The notes: generated by a model not told the origin, from the letters alone. DNA of 64,000 bases from Pseudomonas laurylsulfatiphila (GCF_002934665.1 NZ_NIRS01000005.1:62001-126000), one strand, 5' to 3'; counted from the first letter of the stretch, positions 33,413-42,617 are shown. Made by a program: numbers and translations.

Positions 33413-34136
33413 CGCCGGACTCATGCAAAAAGGCCTGGATCGCCCCCGCCACACCGTGGGGATCTTCCAGAAGAAACGCGTGGCCGGCCTGCTCAATCAG
33501 ACCGATCTCTATATCCGGCAGCAACGCCAGTAAATCGCCCGCCGCCTCCGCCGGCACCAACCCGTCGAGGCCGGCGAACAGATGCAGTTGTGGACCGCGG
33601 AACGATTGCATTGCATGCCGTGTATCCAGTTGCGCAAGTACTTGCAGACCGCTCAGCAGCACTGGCGCGGCCATGTTCGGTGCGCCTGCGAGCAACAGCC
33701 GCGACAATCCGCGCGGGTCTCCGGCGCCTTGGGCACAGAGCAGTGAAAAGCGTTTCAAGGTCGCGCGCGGATCGGTTGCACATCCCGCCAGAAACGCATC
33801 GAAAGTTTCCCCGGACATGGCGGCCGACCAGTGTTCATGCGCGACAAAAGACGCGTTGCTGGCCAGCGTGAACACGCCGCAGCAGCGATCGCCACGCCGG
33901 GCCGCCAGTTCGCAGGCGAGCATGCCACCCAATGACCAGCCGCCCAGCCAGGCGTCTTGCGGCAACGTCGCATCAAGCTCATCGAGCCACTCTTGAAGAT
34001 CGCTCGACTCCAGGTCGGGCAACGGCTCGATCTCGACGCGCAAGTGTTCGTCCAGGCCGCGCAAAGCCGCAGCCAAAGGCTCCAGCGGTGAAACGCCGAG
34101 GCCCCAGCCGGGCAGTAGAATCAAACGATCACGCAT
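33405..34136 (-). CDS. bioH: Pimeloyl-ACP methyl ester esterase
   Basis: A 243-residue alpha/beta-hydrolase that demethylates pimeloyl-ACP methyl ester. The nucleophile elbow GGWSLGGM (Ser near 68-70), LFAGLDGLVP for the acid and AGHAFLLEDP for the histidine form the triad. The N-terminal LILLPGWG holds the oxyanion region. It overlaps bioF by eight bases upstream and bioC by eight downstream, so it is translationally coupled in the bio operon. Confidence 0.93.
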   Translation of the reverse strand: MRDRLILLPGWGLGVSPLEPLAAALRGLDEHLRVEIEPLPDLESSDLQEWLDELDATLPQDAWLGGWSLGGMLACELAARRGDRCCGVFTLASNASFVAHEHWSAAMSGETFDAFLAGCATDPRATLKRFSLLCAQGAGDPRGLSRLLLAGAPNMAAPVLLSGLQVLAQLDTRHAMQSFRGPQLHLFAGLDGLVPAEAAGDLLALLPDIEIGLIEQAGHAFLLEDPHGVAGAIQAFLHESGDD

Positions 34137-35307
34137 GGCTTGGCTCCGGCTGCAGTCGTTGAAAACAATCGGCCAGTCCGTTTAACAATAGCTGCACCTG
34201 GGCCTCGCTGTGGGCAGCTGTCAGCGTAACCCGCAGTCGGGCGCTGCCAGCGGGCACGGTCGGCGGGCGAATCGCGGTCACCATCAACCCGCGCTCGCGC
34301 AGCATTTGCGAAAGACGCACCGCGCGCCCGGCATCGCCGACCATGATCGGCTGAATCGGTGTGAAGCTGTCCATGAGTTCCAGGCCGATCTGTTCGGCAC
34401 CCTGGCGGAACTGGCGGATCAGTGTCTGCAAATGCTCGCGGCGCCAGTGTTCGCTGCGCAGCAGTTCCAGGCTTTTCAACGTGGCGCAGGCCAGCGCCGG
34501 TGGCTGGCTGGTGGTGTAGATGTAAGGCCGGGCAAACTGGATCAGACTTTCGATCAGCTCTTCGCTGCCGGCCACAAAGGCGCCCGCCGTACCGAAGGCT
34601 TTGCCGAGGGTGCCGACCAGCACCGGAACGTCCTCCTGGCTCAAACCGAAATGCTCGACGCTGCCGCCACCATTGGCGCCCAACGGTCCGAAACCATGGG
34701 CATCGTCGACCATCAACCAGGCGCCTTTGGCCTTGGCCTCTCGGGCCAGTGCCGGCAAGTCGGCGATATCGCCGTCCATGCTGAACACGCCGTCGGTGAC
34801 CACCAGGGTATTGCCGGTGGCTTTTTCCAGGCGTTTGGCCAGGCTCACCGCGTCGTTGTGCAGATAACGATTGAACCGCGCGCCGGACAACAGCCCCGCG
34901 TCGAGCAACGACGCATGATTGAGCCGGTCTTCGAGCACCGTATCACCCTGCCCCACCAGCGCCGTGACCGCACCGAGGTTGGCCATGTAACCGGTGGTGA
35001 ACAGCAGCGCGCGTGGGCGACCGGTCAGGTCGGCCAAGGCTTCTTCCAGGGCATGGTGCGGGGCGCTATGGCCGATGACCAGATGTGAGGCACCGCCGCC
35101 CACCCCCCACTTCAAAGCGCCGGCACGCCAGGCTTCGATCACTTGTGGATGATTGGCCAGCCCCAGGTAGTCATTGTTACAGAACGCCAGCAACGGCTGG
35201 CCATCAACCACCACTTGCGGCCCCTGCGGGCTTTCGAGCAGCGGACGCTGGCGGTAGAGATTTTCGGCACGACGGGCAGCAAGGCGTGCGGCGAGATCGA
35301 AAGACAT
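34129..35307 (-). CDS. bioF: 8-amino-7-oxononanoate synthase
   Basis: A PLP enzyme condensing pimeloyl-ACP with alanine. It has 392 residues with FCNNDYLGLANHP near the N-terminus, DDAHGFGPLG (cofactor Asp/His) and GTLGKAFGTAGAF carrying the Schiff-base lysine. The ATG at 35307 is chosen over an upstream TTG (35322) because GAGG lies seven bases before it. A REPIN separates it from bioB, 166 bases upstream, while it overlaps bioH downstream. Confidence 0.96.
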   Translation of the reverse strand: MSFDLAARLAARRAENLYRQRPLLESPQGPQVVVDGQPLLAFCNNDYLGLANHPQVIEAWRAGALKWGVGGGASHLVIGHSAPHHALEEALADLTGRPRALLFTTGYMANLGAVTALVGQGDTVLEDRLNHASLLDAGLLSGARFNRYLHNDAVSLAKRLEKATGNTLVVTDGVFSMDGDIADLPALAREAKAKGAWLMVDDAHGFGPLGANGGGSVEHFGLSQEDVPVLVGTLGKAFGTAGAFVAGSEELIESLIQFARPYIYTTSQPPALACATLKSLELLRSEHWRREHLQTLIRQFRQGAEQIGLELMDSFTPIQPIMVGDAGRAVRLSQMLRERGLMVTAIRPPTVPAGSARLRVTLTAAHSEAQVQLLLNGLADCFQRLQPEPSHA

Positions 35308-35343
35308 GCAGGCCTCGGACAAACAATCAAGGTAGACACCGAA

Positions 35344-35436
35344 CCTGTAGGAGCTGGCTTGCCAGCGATGAGGGCATCAGGTTCGACATAGCCATCAGCT
35401 GACAGACCGCTATCGCTGGCAAGCCAGCTCCTACAA
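35344..35436. repeat. REPIN between bioB and bioF
   Basis: Inverted GTAGGAGCTGGCTTGCCAGC-type units bracket about 38 bases. It sits inside the bio transcription unit, so the mRNA would carry a hairpin between the first and second genes. Confidence 0.9.
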
Positions 35437-35473
35437 GTGTTTTGCATTCCAACCAAAGAAGACGGTGAAGGAC

Positions 35474-36529
35474 TCAAACCGCGGCGTTATAGAACTGCTC
35501 GCTGCTCTTCTGCTCCACCAGCGCCTGCTCGATCGCCGCCTGATGCACTTCATCGGCATGCTCTTCGCGGGCTTCCGGCAGGATCCCAAGGCGCCCGAAC
35601 AGTTGCATGTCCTTGTCGGCCTGCGGGTTGGCGGTGGTCAGCAGTTTCTCGCCGTAGAAAATCGAGTTGGCACCGGCGAAGAACGCCAGCGCCTGCATCT
35701 GCTCGTTCATGGCTTCGCGGCCGGCGGACAGGCGCACGTGGGATTGCGGCATCAGGATGCGCGCGACCGCGAGCATCCGGATGAAATCGAACGGGTCGAC
35801 GTCGTCGGCATTTTCCAGCGGCGTACCGGCGACTTTCACCAGCATGTTGATCGGCACCGACTCCGGATGCTCCGGCAGGTTGGCCAGCTGGATCAGCAGG
35901 TTGGCGCGGTCGTCCAGCGACTCGCCCATGCCGAGGATGCCGCCAGAGCAGATCTTCATCCCCGACTCACGCACGTAGGCCAGGGTTTGCAGGCGCTCGC
36001 TGTAGGTGCGGGTGGTGATGATGCTGCCGTAGAACTCCGGCGATGTATCGAGGTTGTGGTTGTAGTAGTCGAGGCCGGCCTTGGCCAGCGCCTCGGTCTG
36101 CTCCTGATCCAGGCGGCCGAGGGTCATGCAGGTTTCCAGGCCCAGGGCTTTCACGCCTTCAACCATCTTCAGAACATACGGCATGTCCTTGGCCGACGGG
36201 TGCTTCCACGCCGCCCCCATGCAGAAGCGGGTCGAACCGATGGCCTTGGCGCGAGCGGCCTCTTCGAGGACCTTCTGCACTTCCATCAGTTTTTCTTTTT
36301 CCAGGCCGGTGTTGTAGTGACCGGACTGCGGACAATATTTGCAATCTTCCGGGCAGGCGCCGGTTTTGATCGACAGCAGGGTCGACACCTGGACGCGGTT
36401 GGCGTCGAAATGTGCGCGGTGCACCGTCTGCGCCTGGAACAACAGGTCATTGAATGGCTGAACGAAGAGTGCTTTGACTTCGGCCAAAGACCAGTCATGA
36501 CGCAGGGTTGCAGAGGTGCTGGCGCTCAT
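35474..36529 (-). CDS. bioB: Biotin synthase
   Basis: A radical SAM enzyme that inserts sulfur into dethiobiotin. It has 351 residues; cluster motif CPEDCKYCPQSGHY near residue 55; family segments GAAWKHPSAKDM, YNHNLDTSPEFYG and the second-cluster ligands around SGGILGMGES and RLSAGRE. The ATG at 36529 (MSASTSATLRHDW) has AAAGGA seven bases upstream and is preferred over an in-frame upstream ATG. First gene of the bio operon, divergent from comF, with a BirA-like operator upstream. Confidence 0.96.
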   Translation of the reverse strand: MSASTSATLRHDWSLAEVKALFVQPFNDLLFQAQTVHRAHFDANRVQVSTLLSIKTGACPEDCKYCPQSGHYNTGLEKEKLMEVQKVLEEAARAKAIGSTRFCMGAAWKHPSAKDMPYVLKMVEGVKALGLETCMTLGRLDQEQTEALAKAGLDYYNHNLDTSPEFYGSIITTRTYSERLQTLAYVRESGMKICSGGILGMGESLDDRANLLIQLANLPEHPESVPINMLVKVAGTPLENADDVDPFDFIRMLAVARILMPQSHVRLSAGREAMNEQMQALAFFAGANSIFYGEKLLTTANPQADKDMQLFGRLGILPEAREEHADEVHQAAIEQALVEQKSSEQFYNAAV

Positions 36530-36604
36530 GGGTGTTTCCTTTGAATTATGCTTTGGCATACGGCTGGGTCATGGAATGTCACAGCCGCCTCACAGATGTT
36601 TCGG

Positions 36605-36660
36605 CATATTTAAGGAAGAGCGATGCGCTGTCAACCACAGAACAAAGGACTGGTTTACAT
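36605..36660 (-). promoter_or_regulatory. bioB promoter with BirA-type biotin operator
   Basis: CTGTCAACC (36628-36636) and GGTTTACAT (36652-36660) are separated by 15 bases, close to the TTGTAAACC-N15-GGTTTACAA operator of bifunctional BirA. On the minus strand the first half-site contains TTGACA (36634-36629), a perfect -35 element, with weak A/T-rich -10 candidates (36606-36613) 15-17 bases downstream. Bound BirA-biotinyl-AMP would block the bioB promoter. The right half lies within the 5' codons assigned to comF. Confidence 0.65.
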
Positions 36661-37363
36661 CTGGTCAAAAAACAAACAATCATGTCTTTTGTGCGATGAA
36701 CCCGCCGACGGCATCGCCCCTGTCTGCACGGCCTGCGAAACCGAGTTGCCCTGGCTGGGCGATCACTGCCGAACCTGCGCCCTGCCGCTCCCGGCCGCAG
36801 GCCTGACCTGCGGCCATTGCCTGAAGCAGCCACCGGCCTTCGAACACGTGATTGCCCCCTGGACCTACAACTTTCCGGTTGACAGTCTGATCACCCGTTT
36901 CAAACACAACGCAAAGTGGCCGTTTGGCCGCTTGCTCGCCGAACTTCTCGCTCAATACCTGCAACATCGCTTCGAAGACGATCTGCAGCGACCCCATGCG
37001 CTGATTCCGGTACCGCTGGCCAACCGGCGCCTGCGCCAGCGCGGGTTCAATCAGGCGGCGATGCTGGCCCGCTGGTTGAGTGACGCTCTGGACATTCCAT
37101 GCGACGAACGGTTGCTGCTGCGAACCCAGGACACCGATGCCCAACAGGCCTTGAATGCCCAAGCGCGCCGCAAGAACTTGCGCAACGCTTTCACCCTGAT
37201 ACCCGGTGCCACCGTCAAAGGCCGGCACCTGGCCCTGATCGACGACGTCCTTACCACCGGTGCCACGGCCCAGGCCCTGGCCTGGCTGTTGATAGACGCC
37301 GGTGCAGCGCGGGTCGACGTCTATTGCCTGGCCCGCACGCCCAAACCCGGCGAGACACCCTGA
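36623..37363 (+). CDS. comF: ComF-family phosphoribosyltransferase
   Basis: A 246-residue protein with an N-terminal zinc-finger-like region (CLLC, CTAC, CRTC, CGHC pairs within residues 20-68) and a C-terminal PRTase domain with the PRPP motif LALIDDVLTTGATAQA. Family members (ComF/GntX) are linked to DNA uptake or macromolecule use, with unclear biochemistry. The ATG at 36623 follows AAGGAAGAG. Divergent from bioB, 93 bases apart; its first codons overlap the putative BirA operator. Confidence 0.88.
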   Translation: MRCQPQNKGLVYIWSKNKQSCLLCDEPADGIAPVCTACETELPWLGDHCRTCALPLPAAGLTCGHCLKQPPAFEHVIAPWTYNFPVDSLITRFKHNAKWPFGRLLAELLAQYLQHRFEDDLQRPHALIPVPLANRRLRQRGFNQAAMLARWLSDALDIPCDERLLLRTQDTDAQQALNAQARRKNLRNAFTLIPGATVKGRHLALIDDVLTTGATAQALAWLLIDAGAARVDVYCLARTPKPGETP

Positions 37364-37426
37364 CTTGACTCGCGCGTCCCAAGCCGCCAACGTCCTCCCC
37401 ATCGCCACCACCCAAAGCGACTTGCC

Positions 37427-38191
37427 ATGTCTTTGCCCACCTTGTTGTCCCAGCACATTGTCCGCCGTCCGCAGCGCATCGCCCTGCTGCAGCACATCGC
37501 CGAGCAAGGCTCGATCACCCGTGCGGCAAAAAGTGCGGGGCTGAGCTACAAGGCTGCCTGGGATGCCATCGATGAGCTGAACAACCTGGCGCAGAAGCCG
37601 TTGGTGGAGCGGATTGTCGGCGGCAAGGGCGGCGGCGGTGCCCGTCTCTCCAAAGAAGGCGAGCGGGTGCTGCGGCTGTACCAGAAGCTGCAAGCCTTGC
37701 AGGCCCAAGTGCTGGAAGCCGCTGAAGATGCCAGCGACCTCGACCTGCTCGGGCGCTTGATGCTGCGCACTAGCGCGCGCAATCAGTTACACGGCAAGGT
37801 GATGGCGATCGAGTCCCAGGGACGCAACGACCTGATTCGTCTAGAAGTCGCCGAAGGCTTGATCGTCGATGCGCAAATCACCCACGACAGCACCGAGCGC
37901 CTGGAACTGCAAATCGGCACCGAAGTCGTGGCCTTGATCAAGGCCGGCTGGCTCGATGTGCTGGAGATCGATTCAGCCGAAACGCCGGGAAACAATTGCC
38001 TGAAAGGCACCATCGAAAAGATTCTCGACGCCGACGATGGCCCCAGCGAGGTGCGCATCACCCTGCCTAACGGCCTGACCCTGTGTGCGCTGGACGAACC
38101 AACGCATCTGCAGGCATTGGGGCTGACCTGCGGCAAACCCGTGCGCGTGGAGTTTTCGCCATCCAGGGTTCTGCTGGGTACGCCGCTTTAA
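37427..38191 (+). CDS. modE: ModE-type molybdate-responsive regulator
   Basis: A 254-residue protein with an N-terminal winged helix (IALLQHIAEQGSITRAAKSAGLSYKAAWDAIDELNNLAQKPLVER) and two TOBE/MOP domains (TSARNQLHGKVMAIESQGRNDLIRLEV; GNNCLKGTIEKILDADDGPSEVRITLPNG). This is the architecture of E. coli ModE, which represses molybdate transport when molybdate-bound. No modABC genes are in the window, so the target is elsewhere. It lies 63 bases after comF on the same strand. Confidence 0.9.
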   Translation: MSLPTLLSQHIVRRPQRIALLQHIAEQGSITRAAKSAGLSYKAAWDAIDELNNLAQKPLVERIVGGKGGGGARLSKEGERVLRLYQKLQALQAQVLEAAEDASDLDLLGRLMLRTSARNQLHGKVMAIESQGRNDLIRLEVAEGLIVDAQITHDSTERLELQIGTEVVALIKAGWLDVLEIDSAETPGNNCLKGTIEKILDADDGPSEVRITLPNGLTLCALDEPTHLQALGLTCGKPVRVEFSPSRVLLGTPL

Positions 38192-38256
38192 GCAAACTGC
38201 AACAAAAGGTTCATTACTCACCATTAAGGTGTCTGCAAAACCGCAGGGAGCCTGAA

Positions 38257-40158
38257 ATGAGCCTATTAGAAGAAAACCAGTCCACCGACCTCGAAACCAT
38301 GGTCGGCCTCAGTCGTCGCAGCTTCATCAGCGCAGGTGCCCTGTGCGGCGCGGCGATGTTCCTCGGCGGCAACCTGCTGAGCCGCAGTGTGATGGCTGCC
38401 AGCGTCAGCGCCGGTAACAGCCAGTTGCTGGGCTTTGACAGCATTGCCGCCGCCACCAGCGACTCCATCACCCTGCCACCGGGCTACAAGTCCTCGGTGC
38501 TGATCAGCTGGGGCCAGCCCCTGCACAAGGACGGCCCGGCGTTCGACCCGAGCGGCAACGGCAGCGCCGAGCATCAGGAAGCCCAGTTCGGCGACAACAA
38601 CGATGGCATGAGCCTGTTCGAATTCCCGGGCGAAAAAGACCGGGCGCTGATGGCGATCAACAACGAATACACCAACTACCGCTATCTCTACGCCCACGGC
38701 GGCATGCCGCAATCGGCGGAAGACGTGCGCAAGGCGCTGGCCTGCGAAGGTGTGTCGGTGATTGAAGTGCAGCGTAAAAACGGCCAATGGCAATTCGTCC
38801 AGGGCTCGCGCTACAACCGCCGCATTCATGGCAATGCGCCGATCACCCTGAGCGGCCCGGCCGCCGGTCATGCCCTGCTGAAAACCAGCGCCGATCCCCA
38901 CGGCAAGAACGTTCTCGGCACCTTCCAGAACTGCGCCAACGGCAAGACGCCGTGGGGCACCTATCTGACCTGTGAAGAGAACTTCACCGACTGCTTCGGC
39001 AGCAGCAACGCCGAGCAGAAGTTCGACCCGGCGCAAAAACGCTACGGCGCGGTGGTGACCAGCAAAGAAATCAACTGGCACCCACACGACGAGCGCTTCG
39101 ACCTGGCCAAGAACCCCAACGAACTCAACCGTCACGGCTGGGTGGTGGAGATCGACCCGTTCGATCCGCAGTCGACGCCGGTCAAACGCACCGCCCTGGG
39201 CCGCTTCAAACACGAAAACGCCGCCCTGGCCGAAACCGCCGATGGCCATGCCGTGGTGTACATGGGCGACGATGAGCGCGGCGAGTTCATCTACAAATTC
39301 GTCAGCCGCGACAAGATTGACCACAAGAACCCCAAGGCCAACCGCGACATTCTCGATCACGGCACCCTCTATGTGGCGCGTTTCGATGCCGGGGACGGCA
39401 ACGCCGATCACCCGAAAGGCCAAGGTGAATGGATCGAACTGACCCACGGCAAAAACGGTATCGACGCCAGCAGCGGCTTTGCCGATCAGGCTGAGGTGCT
39501 GATCCACGCCCGTCTCGCCGCCAGTGTGGTGAAAGCCACGCGCATGGACCGCCCGGAATGGATCGTGGTCAGCCCCAAGGACGGCCAGGTCTACTGCACG
39601 TTGACCAACAACGCCAAGCGCGGCGAAGACGGACAACCGGTGGGCGGACCGAACCCGCGGGAGAAGAACGTCTACGGCCAGATCCTACGCTGGCGCACCG
39701 AGCGTGACGATCACGCCTCACACACCTTTGCCTGGGACCTGTTTGTGGTGGCCGGCAACCCGGCCGCACATACCGGGACACCAAAGGCCGGCTCGTCGAA
39801 CATCACGCCGCAGAACATGTTCAACAGCCCGGACGGTTTGGGCTTCGACAAGGCCGGACGCTTGTGGATCCTGACCGACGGCGATGTGAGCAACACCGGT
39901 GACTTTGCCGGCATGGGCAATAACCAGATGCTCTGCGCTGATCCGGCGACCGGCGAAATTCGCCGCTTCATGGTCGGACCGGTGGGCTGCGAGGTGACCG
40001 GGATCAGCTTCTCGCCTGACCAGAAAACCCTGTTCGTCGGGATCCAGCATCCGGGTGAAAACGGTGGTTCGACCTTCCCCGAGCATTTGCCAAACGGCAA
40101 GCCGCGCTCTTCGGTGATGGCGATTACCCGGGAAGATGGCGGGATCGTCGGCGCCTGA
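38257..40158 (+). CDS. PhoX-family (DUF839) phosphatase, Tat-exported
   Basis: A 633-residue protein with a twin-arginine signal (LSRRSFISAGALCGAAMFLGG, then cleavage near VMA-AS). The DUF839/PhoX body includes DRALMAINNEYTNYRYLY, NCANGKTPWGTYLTCEENF (conserved Cys/Glu metal region), GRFKHENAAL and FNSPDGLGFDKAGRLWILTDGD. PhoX enzymes are Ca/Fe-dependent alkaline phosphatases secreted under phosphate limitation. ATG at 38257 has GGGAG upstream; no Pho box was identified. Which phosphoesters it cleaves is unknown. Confidence 0.88.
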   Translation: MSLLEENQSTDLETMVGLSRRSFISAGALCGAAMFLGGNLLSRSVMAASVSAGNSQLLGFDSIAAATSDSITLPPGYKSSVLISWGQPLHKDGPAFDPSGNGSAEHQEAQFGDNNDGMSLFEFPGEKDRALMAINNEYTNYRYLYAHGGMPQSAEDVRKALACEGVSVIEVQRKNGQWQFVQGSRYNRRIHGNAPITLSGPAAGHALLKTSADPHGKNVLGTFQNCANGKTPWGTYLTCEENFTDCFGSSNAEQKFDPAQKRYGAVVTSKEINWHPHDERFDLAKNPNELNRHGWVVEIDPFDPQSTPVKRTALGRFKHENAALAETADGHAVVYMGDDERGEFIYKFVSRDKIDHKNPKANRDILDHGTLYVARFDAGDGNADHPKGQGEWIELTHGKNGIDASSGFADQAEVLIHARLAASVVKATRMDRPEWIVVSPKDGQVYCTLTNNAKRGEDGQPVGGPNPREKNVYGQILRWRTERDDHASHTFAWDLFVVAGNPAAHTGTPKAGSSNITPQNMFNSPDGLGFDKAGRLWILTDGDVSNTGDFAGMGNNQMLCADPATGEIRRFMVGPVGCEVTGISFSPDQKTLFVGIQHPGENGGSTFPEHLPNGKPRSSVMAITREDGGIVGA

Positions 40159-40163
40159 TTAAT

Positions 40164-40252
40164 CGCCATCGCGAGCAGGCTCGCTCCCACAGGTCATGCG
40201 CCAAATTTGAAATCGCGCCAATCCTGTGGGAGCGAGCCTGCTCGCGATGGCG
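40164..40252. repeat. REPIN with 30-bp perfect arms
   Basis: The arms at 40164-40193 and 40223-40252 are perfect inverted copies (CGCCATCGCGAGCAGGCTCG start), the longest perfect pair in the window. It lies just after the PhoX-family gene. Confidence 0.93.
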
Positions 40253-40353
40253 TCAGCCCGGACAACACATCTCGCAACCCTGCCCCTAAAGAGCGCCCGT
40301 CTGCGCTACCATGCCTGGCCGGACGCAGCAGCCTGCTGCGCGCAGGAGTCAGC

Positions 40354-41328
40354 ATGGCCCACCCGTTTGAAACCCTTACGCCAGACCTCGTGCTCGATGC
40401 CGTCGAAAGCATCGGCTTTCTCAGCGACGCGCGCATCCTGGCGCTCAACAGCTACGAGAACCGCGTCTATCAAGTCGGTATCGAAGACGCCGAGCCACTG
40501 ATCGCCAAGTTCTACCGGCCGCAACGCTGGAGCAACGAAGCGATTCTGGAAGAACACCAGTTCACCGCCGAACTCGCCGACTGCGAGGTGCCGGTCGTGG
40601 CACCGTTGATCCACAACGGTGAAACCCTGCACGAACACAACGGTTTCCGTTTTACCCTGTTCCCCCGCCGCGGCGGCCGCGCACCGGAGCCGGGCAACCT
40701 CGATCAACTGTATCGCCTGGGCCAGTTGCTCGGACGCCTGCACGCGGTCGGCTCGACCCGGCCGTTCGAGCATCGTGAAGCGCTGGCGGTGAAAAACTTC
40801 GGCCATGACTCGCTGGCCACGTTGCTCGACGGCAACTTCATCCCCCGCAGCCTGCTGCCGGCCTACGAATCGGTGGCCCGCGATCTGCTCAAGCGTGTGG
40901 AGGATGCCTACAGCAACACACCGCACCAGAACATCCGCATGCACGGTGACTGCCACCCCGGCAACATGATGTGCCGTGACGAGATGTTCCATATCGTAGA
41001 CCTCGACGACTGCCGCATGGGCCCGGCGGTACAGGACATCTGGATGATGCTCGCCGGTGATCGCCAGGATTGCCTGAGCCAGTTGTCGGAACTGATGGAT
41101 GGCTACAACGAATTCCACGACTTCGACCCGCGCGAACTGGCGCTGATCGAACCCTTGCGCGCCCTGCGTCTGTTGCACTACAGCGCGTGGCTCGCCCGTC
41201 GCTGGGACGATCCGGCGTTCCCCCGCAGCTTTCCGTGGTTCGGCACCGAGCGTTACTGGGGTGATCAGGTGTTGGCACTGCGCGAACAACTGGCGGCGCT
41301 CCAGGAAGAGCCACTAAAACTCTTCTGA
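40354..41328 (+). CDS. srkA: Stress response serine/threonine kinase SrkA (YihE/RdoA)
   Basis: A 324-residue APH/ChoK-fold kinase. LNSYENRVYQVGIED binds ATP, LIAKFYRP holds the lysine, MHGDCHPGNMMCRD is the catalytic loop and HIVDLDDCRMGPAVQD the metal site. E. coli SrkA limits programmed cell death under stress and is often co-located with dsbA; no dsbA here. The ATG at 40354 follows CAGGAG; the upstream frame is REPIN-derived and is not coding. Confidence 0.93.
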   Translation: MAHPFETLTPDLVLDAVESIGFLSDARILALNSYENRVYQVGIEDAEPLIAKFYRPQRWSNEAILEEHQFTAELADCEVPVVAPLIHNGETLHEHNGFRFTLFPRRGGRAPEPGNLDQLYRLGQLLGRLHAVGSTRPFEHREALAVKNFGHDSLATLLDGNFIPRSLLPAYESVARDLLKRVEDAYSNTPHQNIRMHGDCHPGNMMCRDEMFHIVDLDDCRMGPAVQDIWMMLAGDRQDCLSQLSELMDGYNEFHDFDPRELALIEPLRALRLLHYSAWLARRWDDPAFPRSFPWFGTERYWGDQVLALREQLAALQEEPLKLF

Positions 41329-41342
41329 CCCACCCTGCCCCC

Positions 41343-41446
41343 CCTGTAGGAGCGAGCCTGCTCGCGAAGAACGCAAGGGCAACGCGTTTATCCAGACAGC
41401 ACGCGTTATCGTTGACGTCCATCGCGAGCAGGCTCGCTCCTACAGG
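41343..41446. repeat. REPIN with conserved internal tag
   Basis: GTAGGAGCGAGCCTGCTCGC and its inverse bracket a spacer with CGCGTTATCGTTGACG at 41402-41417, one base different from the tag in the element at 2337-2438 and flanked by the same CAGACAGCA segment. Confidence 0.9.
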
Positions 41447-41545
41447 TACCGATGTTCACAAATGACCTACCTATTCAGTCAGGACATTCGCAGACAAATC
41501 TCCTTACAATCCCCTCTTTGTTAGCTGCCTAAGCAAGGATTCTGC

Positions 41546-42433
41546 ATGCAAGCCGCCAACCCGCGTCGCGGGTACATTCTGGGTCTGAGTGCCTATATCA
41601 TCTGGGGACTTTTCCCCCTCTACTTCAAAGCCATCGCCAGCGTGCCCGCCGTGGAAATCATCATCCACCGGGTGTTGTGGTCGGCGCTGTTCGGCGCCTT
41701 GTTGCTGATGGTGTGGAAGCATCCCGGCTGGTGGCGCGAGCTGCGGGAGAACCCGCGACGCCTGGCGATCCTGGCCCTGAGCGGTGCGTTGATCGCGGCC
41801 AACTGGCTGACCTACGTCTGGTCGGTAAACAACGGCCGCATGCTGGAGGCCAGCCTCGGTTATTACATCAACCCCTTGGTGAACGTGTTGCTGGGCATGC
41901 TGATCCTTGGCGAACGGCTACGGCGCATGCAGTGGATTGCCGTCGGTCTGGCGGCTGTGGGTGTGGCGCAACAGGTCTGGCAAGTCGGCAGCCTGCCGTG
42001 GGTGTCGCTGGTGCTGGCACTCACCTTCGGTTTCTACGGGCTGATTCGCAAGCAGGCGCCGGTCAAGGCACTACCGGGGCTGGTAGTGGAAACCTGGATG
42101 CTGGTGCCGATCGCCATTGCCTGGTTGCTGTTCAATCCGACCGCCCACAGCGCTCAGGCCGAGTTCTGGACCACGTCAGAAGCCTGGTGGCTGGTGGCGG
42201 CCGGGCCGGTCACGCTGGTGCCGCTGGTCTGCTTCAACGCGGCTGCGCGGCATTTGCCCTACACGACACTGGGCTTTCTCCAGTACCTGGCGCCGACATT
42301 GGTGCTGCTACAAGCGGTCCTGCTGTTTGGCGAGCACCTGTCGTCCAGCACCCTGGTAGCGTTCATGTTCATCTGGGCCGGTCTGGCGGTTTACAGCGTG
42401 GATGCGTGGCTCAGTTTGCGTCGCCGCAGCTGA
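41546..42433 (+). CDS. rarD: RarD-type EamA-family permease
   Basis: A 295-residue drug/metabolite transporter with ten predicted membrane segments (two EamA repeats). The start RRGYILGLSAYIIWGLFPLYFKAIASVPAVEIIIHRVLWS is the signature of RarD. Named from chloramphenicol sensitivity in E. coli; the natural substrate is unknown. SD AAGGA precedes the ATG. It lies alone, followed by two DnaA-box-like sites. Confidence 0.9.
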   Translation: MQAANPRRGYILGLSAYIIWGLFPLYFKAIASVPAVEIIIHRVLWSALFGALLLMVWKHPGWWRELRENPRRLAILALSGALIAANWLTYVWSVNNGRMLEASLGYYINPLVNVLLGMLILGERLRRMQWIAVGLAAVGVAQQVWQVGSLPWVSLVLALTFGFYGLIRKQAPVKALPGLVVETWMLVPIAIAWLLFNPTAHSAQAEFWTTSEAWWLVAAGPVTLVPLVCFNAAARHLPYTTLGFLQYLAPTLVLLQAVLLFGEHLSSSTLVAFMFIWAGLAVYSVDAWLSLRRRS

Positions 42434-42496
42434 TCAAAAAACATACAAACCTCTACAGGCCACGAGTTCCGTGGCCTGCATCATTCCTTCCCAAGG

Positions 42497-42505
42497 TTAT
42501 CCACA
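42497..42505 (+). other. DnaA box-like 9-mer (TTATCCACA)
   Basis: A perfect consensus DnaA box lies in the rarD/GcvR-like intergenic gap, 112 bases before a second copy. Such sites also occur by chance; two perfect ones in 120 bases are unusual. Confidence 0.35.
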
Positions 42506-42608
42506 GCGTGATCCCCGGCGATTGTGCGCAAGTGGCTGAAACTGCTGGTTTTTTGATCAGATCCTGAAGAACCCCGGTCGACGTGGCCTGGCGGGGTGTC
42601 TCTACAGG

Positions 42609-42617
42609 TTATCCACA
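42609..42617 (+). other. DnaA box-like 9-mer (TTATCCACA), second copy
   Basis: A second perfect TTATCCACA in the same orientation lies 32 bases downstream of the 3' end of the GcvR-like gene's stop side. The neighbouring GGATAACC is an inverted partial match. Confidence 0.35.

Noticed and set aside
40164..40252. Repeated palindromes taken as a CRISPR array
   Set aside because: The REP units occur as single inverted pairs scattered between genes, without regular spacers or cas genes.
42455..42480. GGCCACG-N5-CGTGGCC hairpin after rarD as a terminator
   Set aside because: A good stem but no T-tract follows; it was not called.
42497..42617. A replication origin at the two DnaA boxes
   Set aside because: No dnaA, dnaN or AT-rich unwinding region is nearby; two boxes alone do not make an origin.
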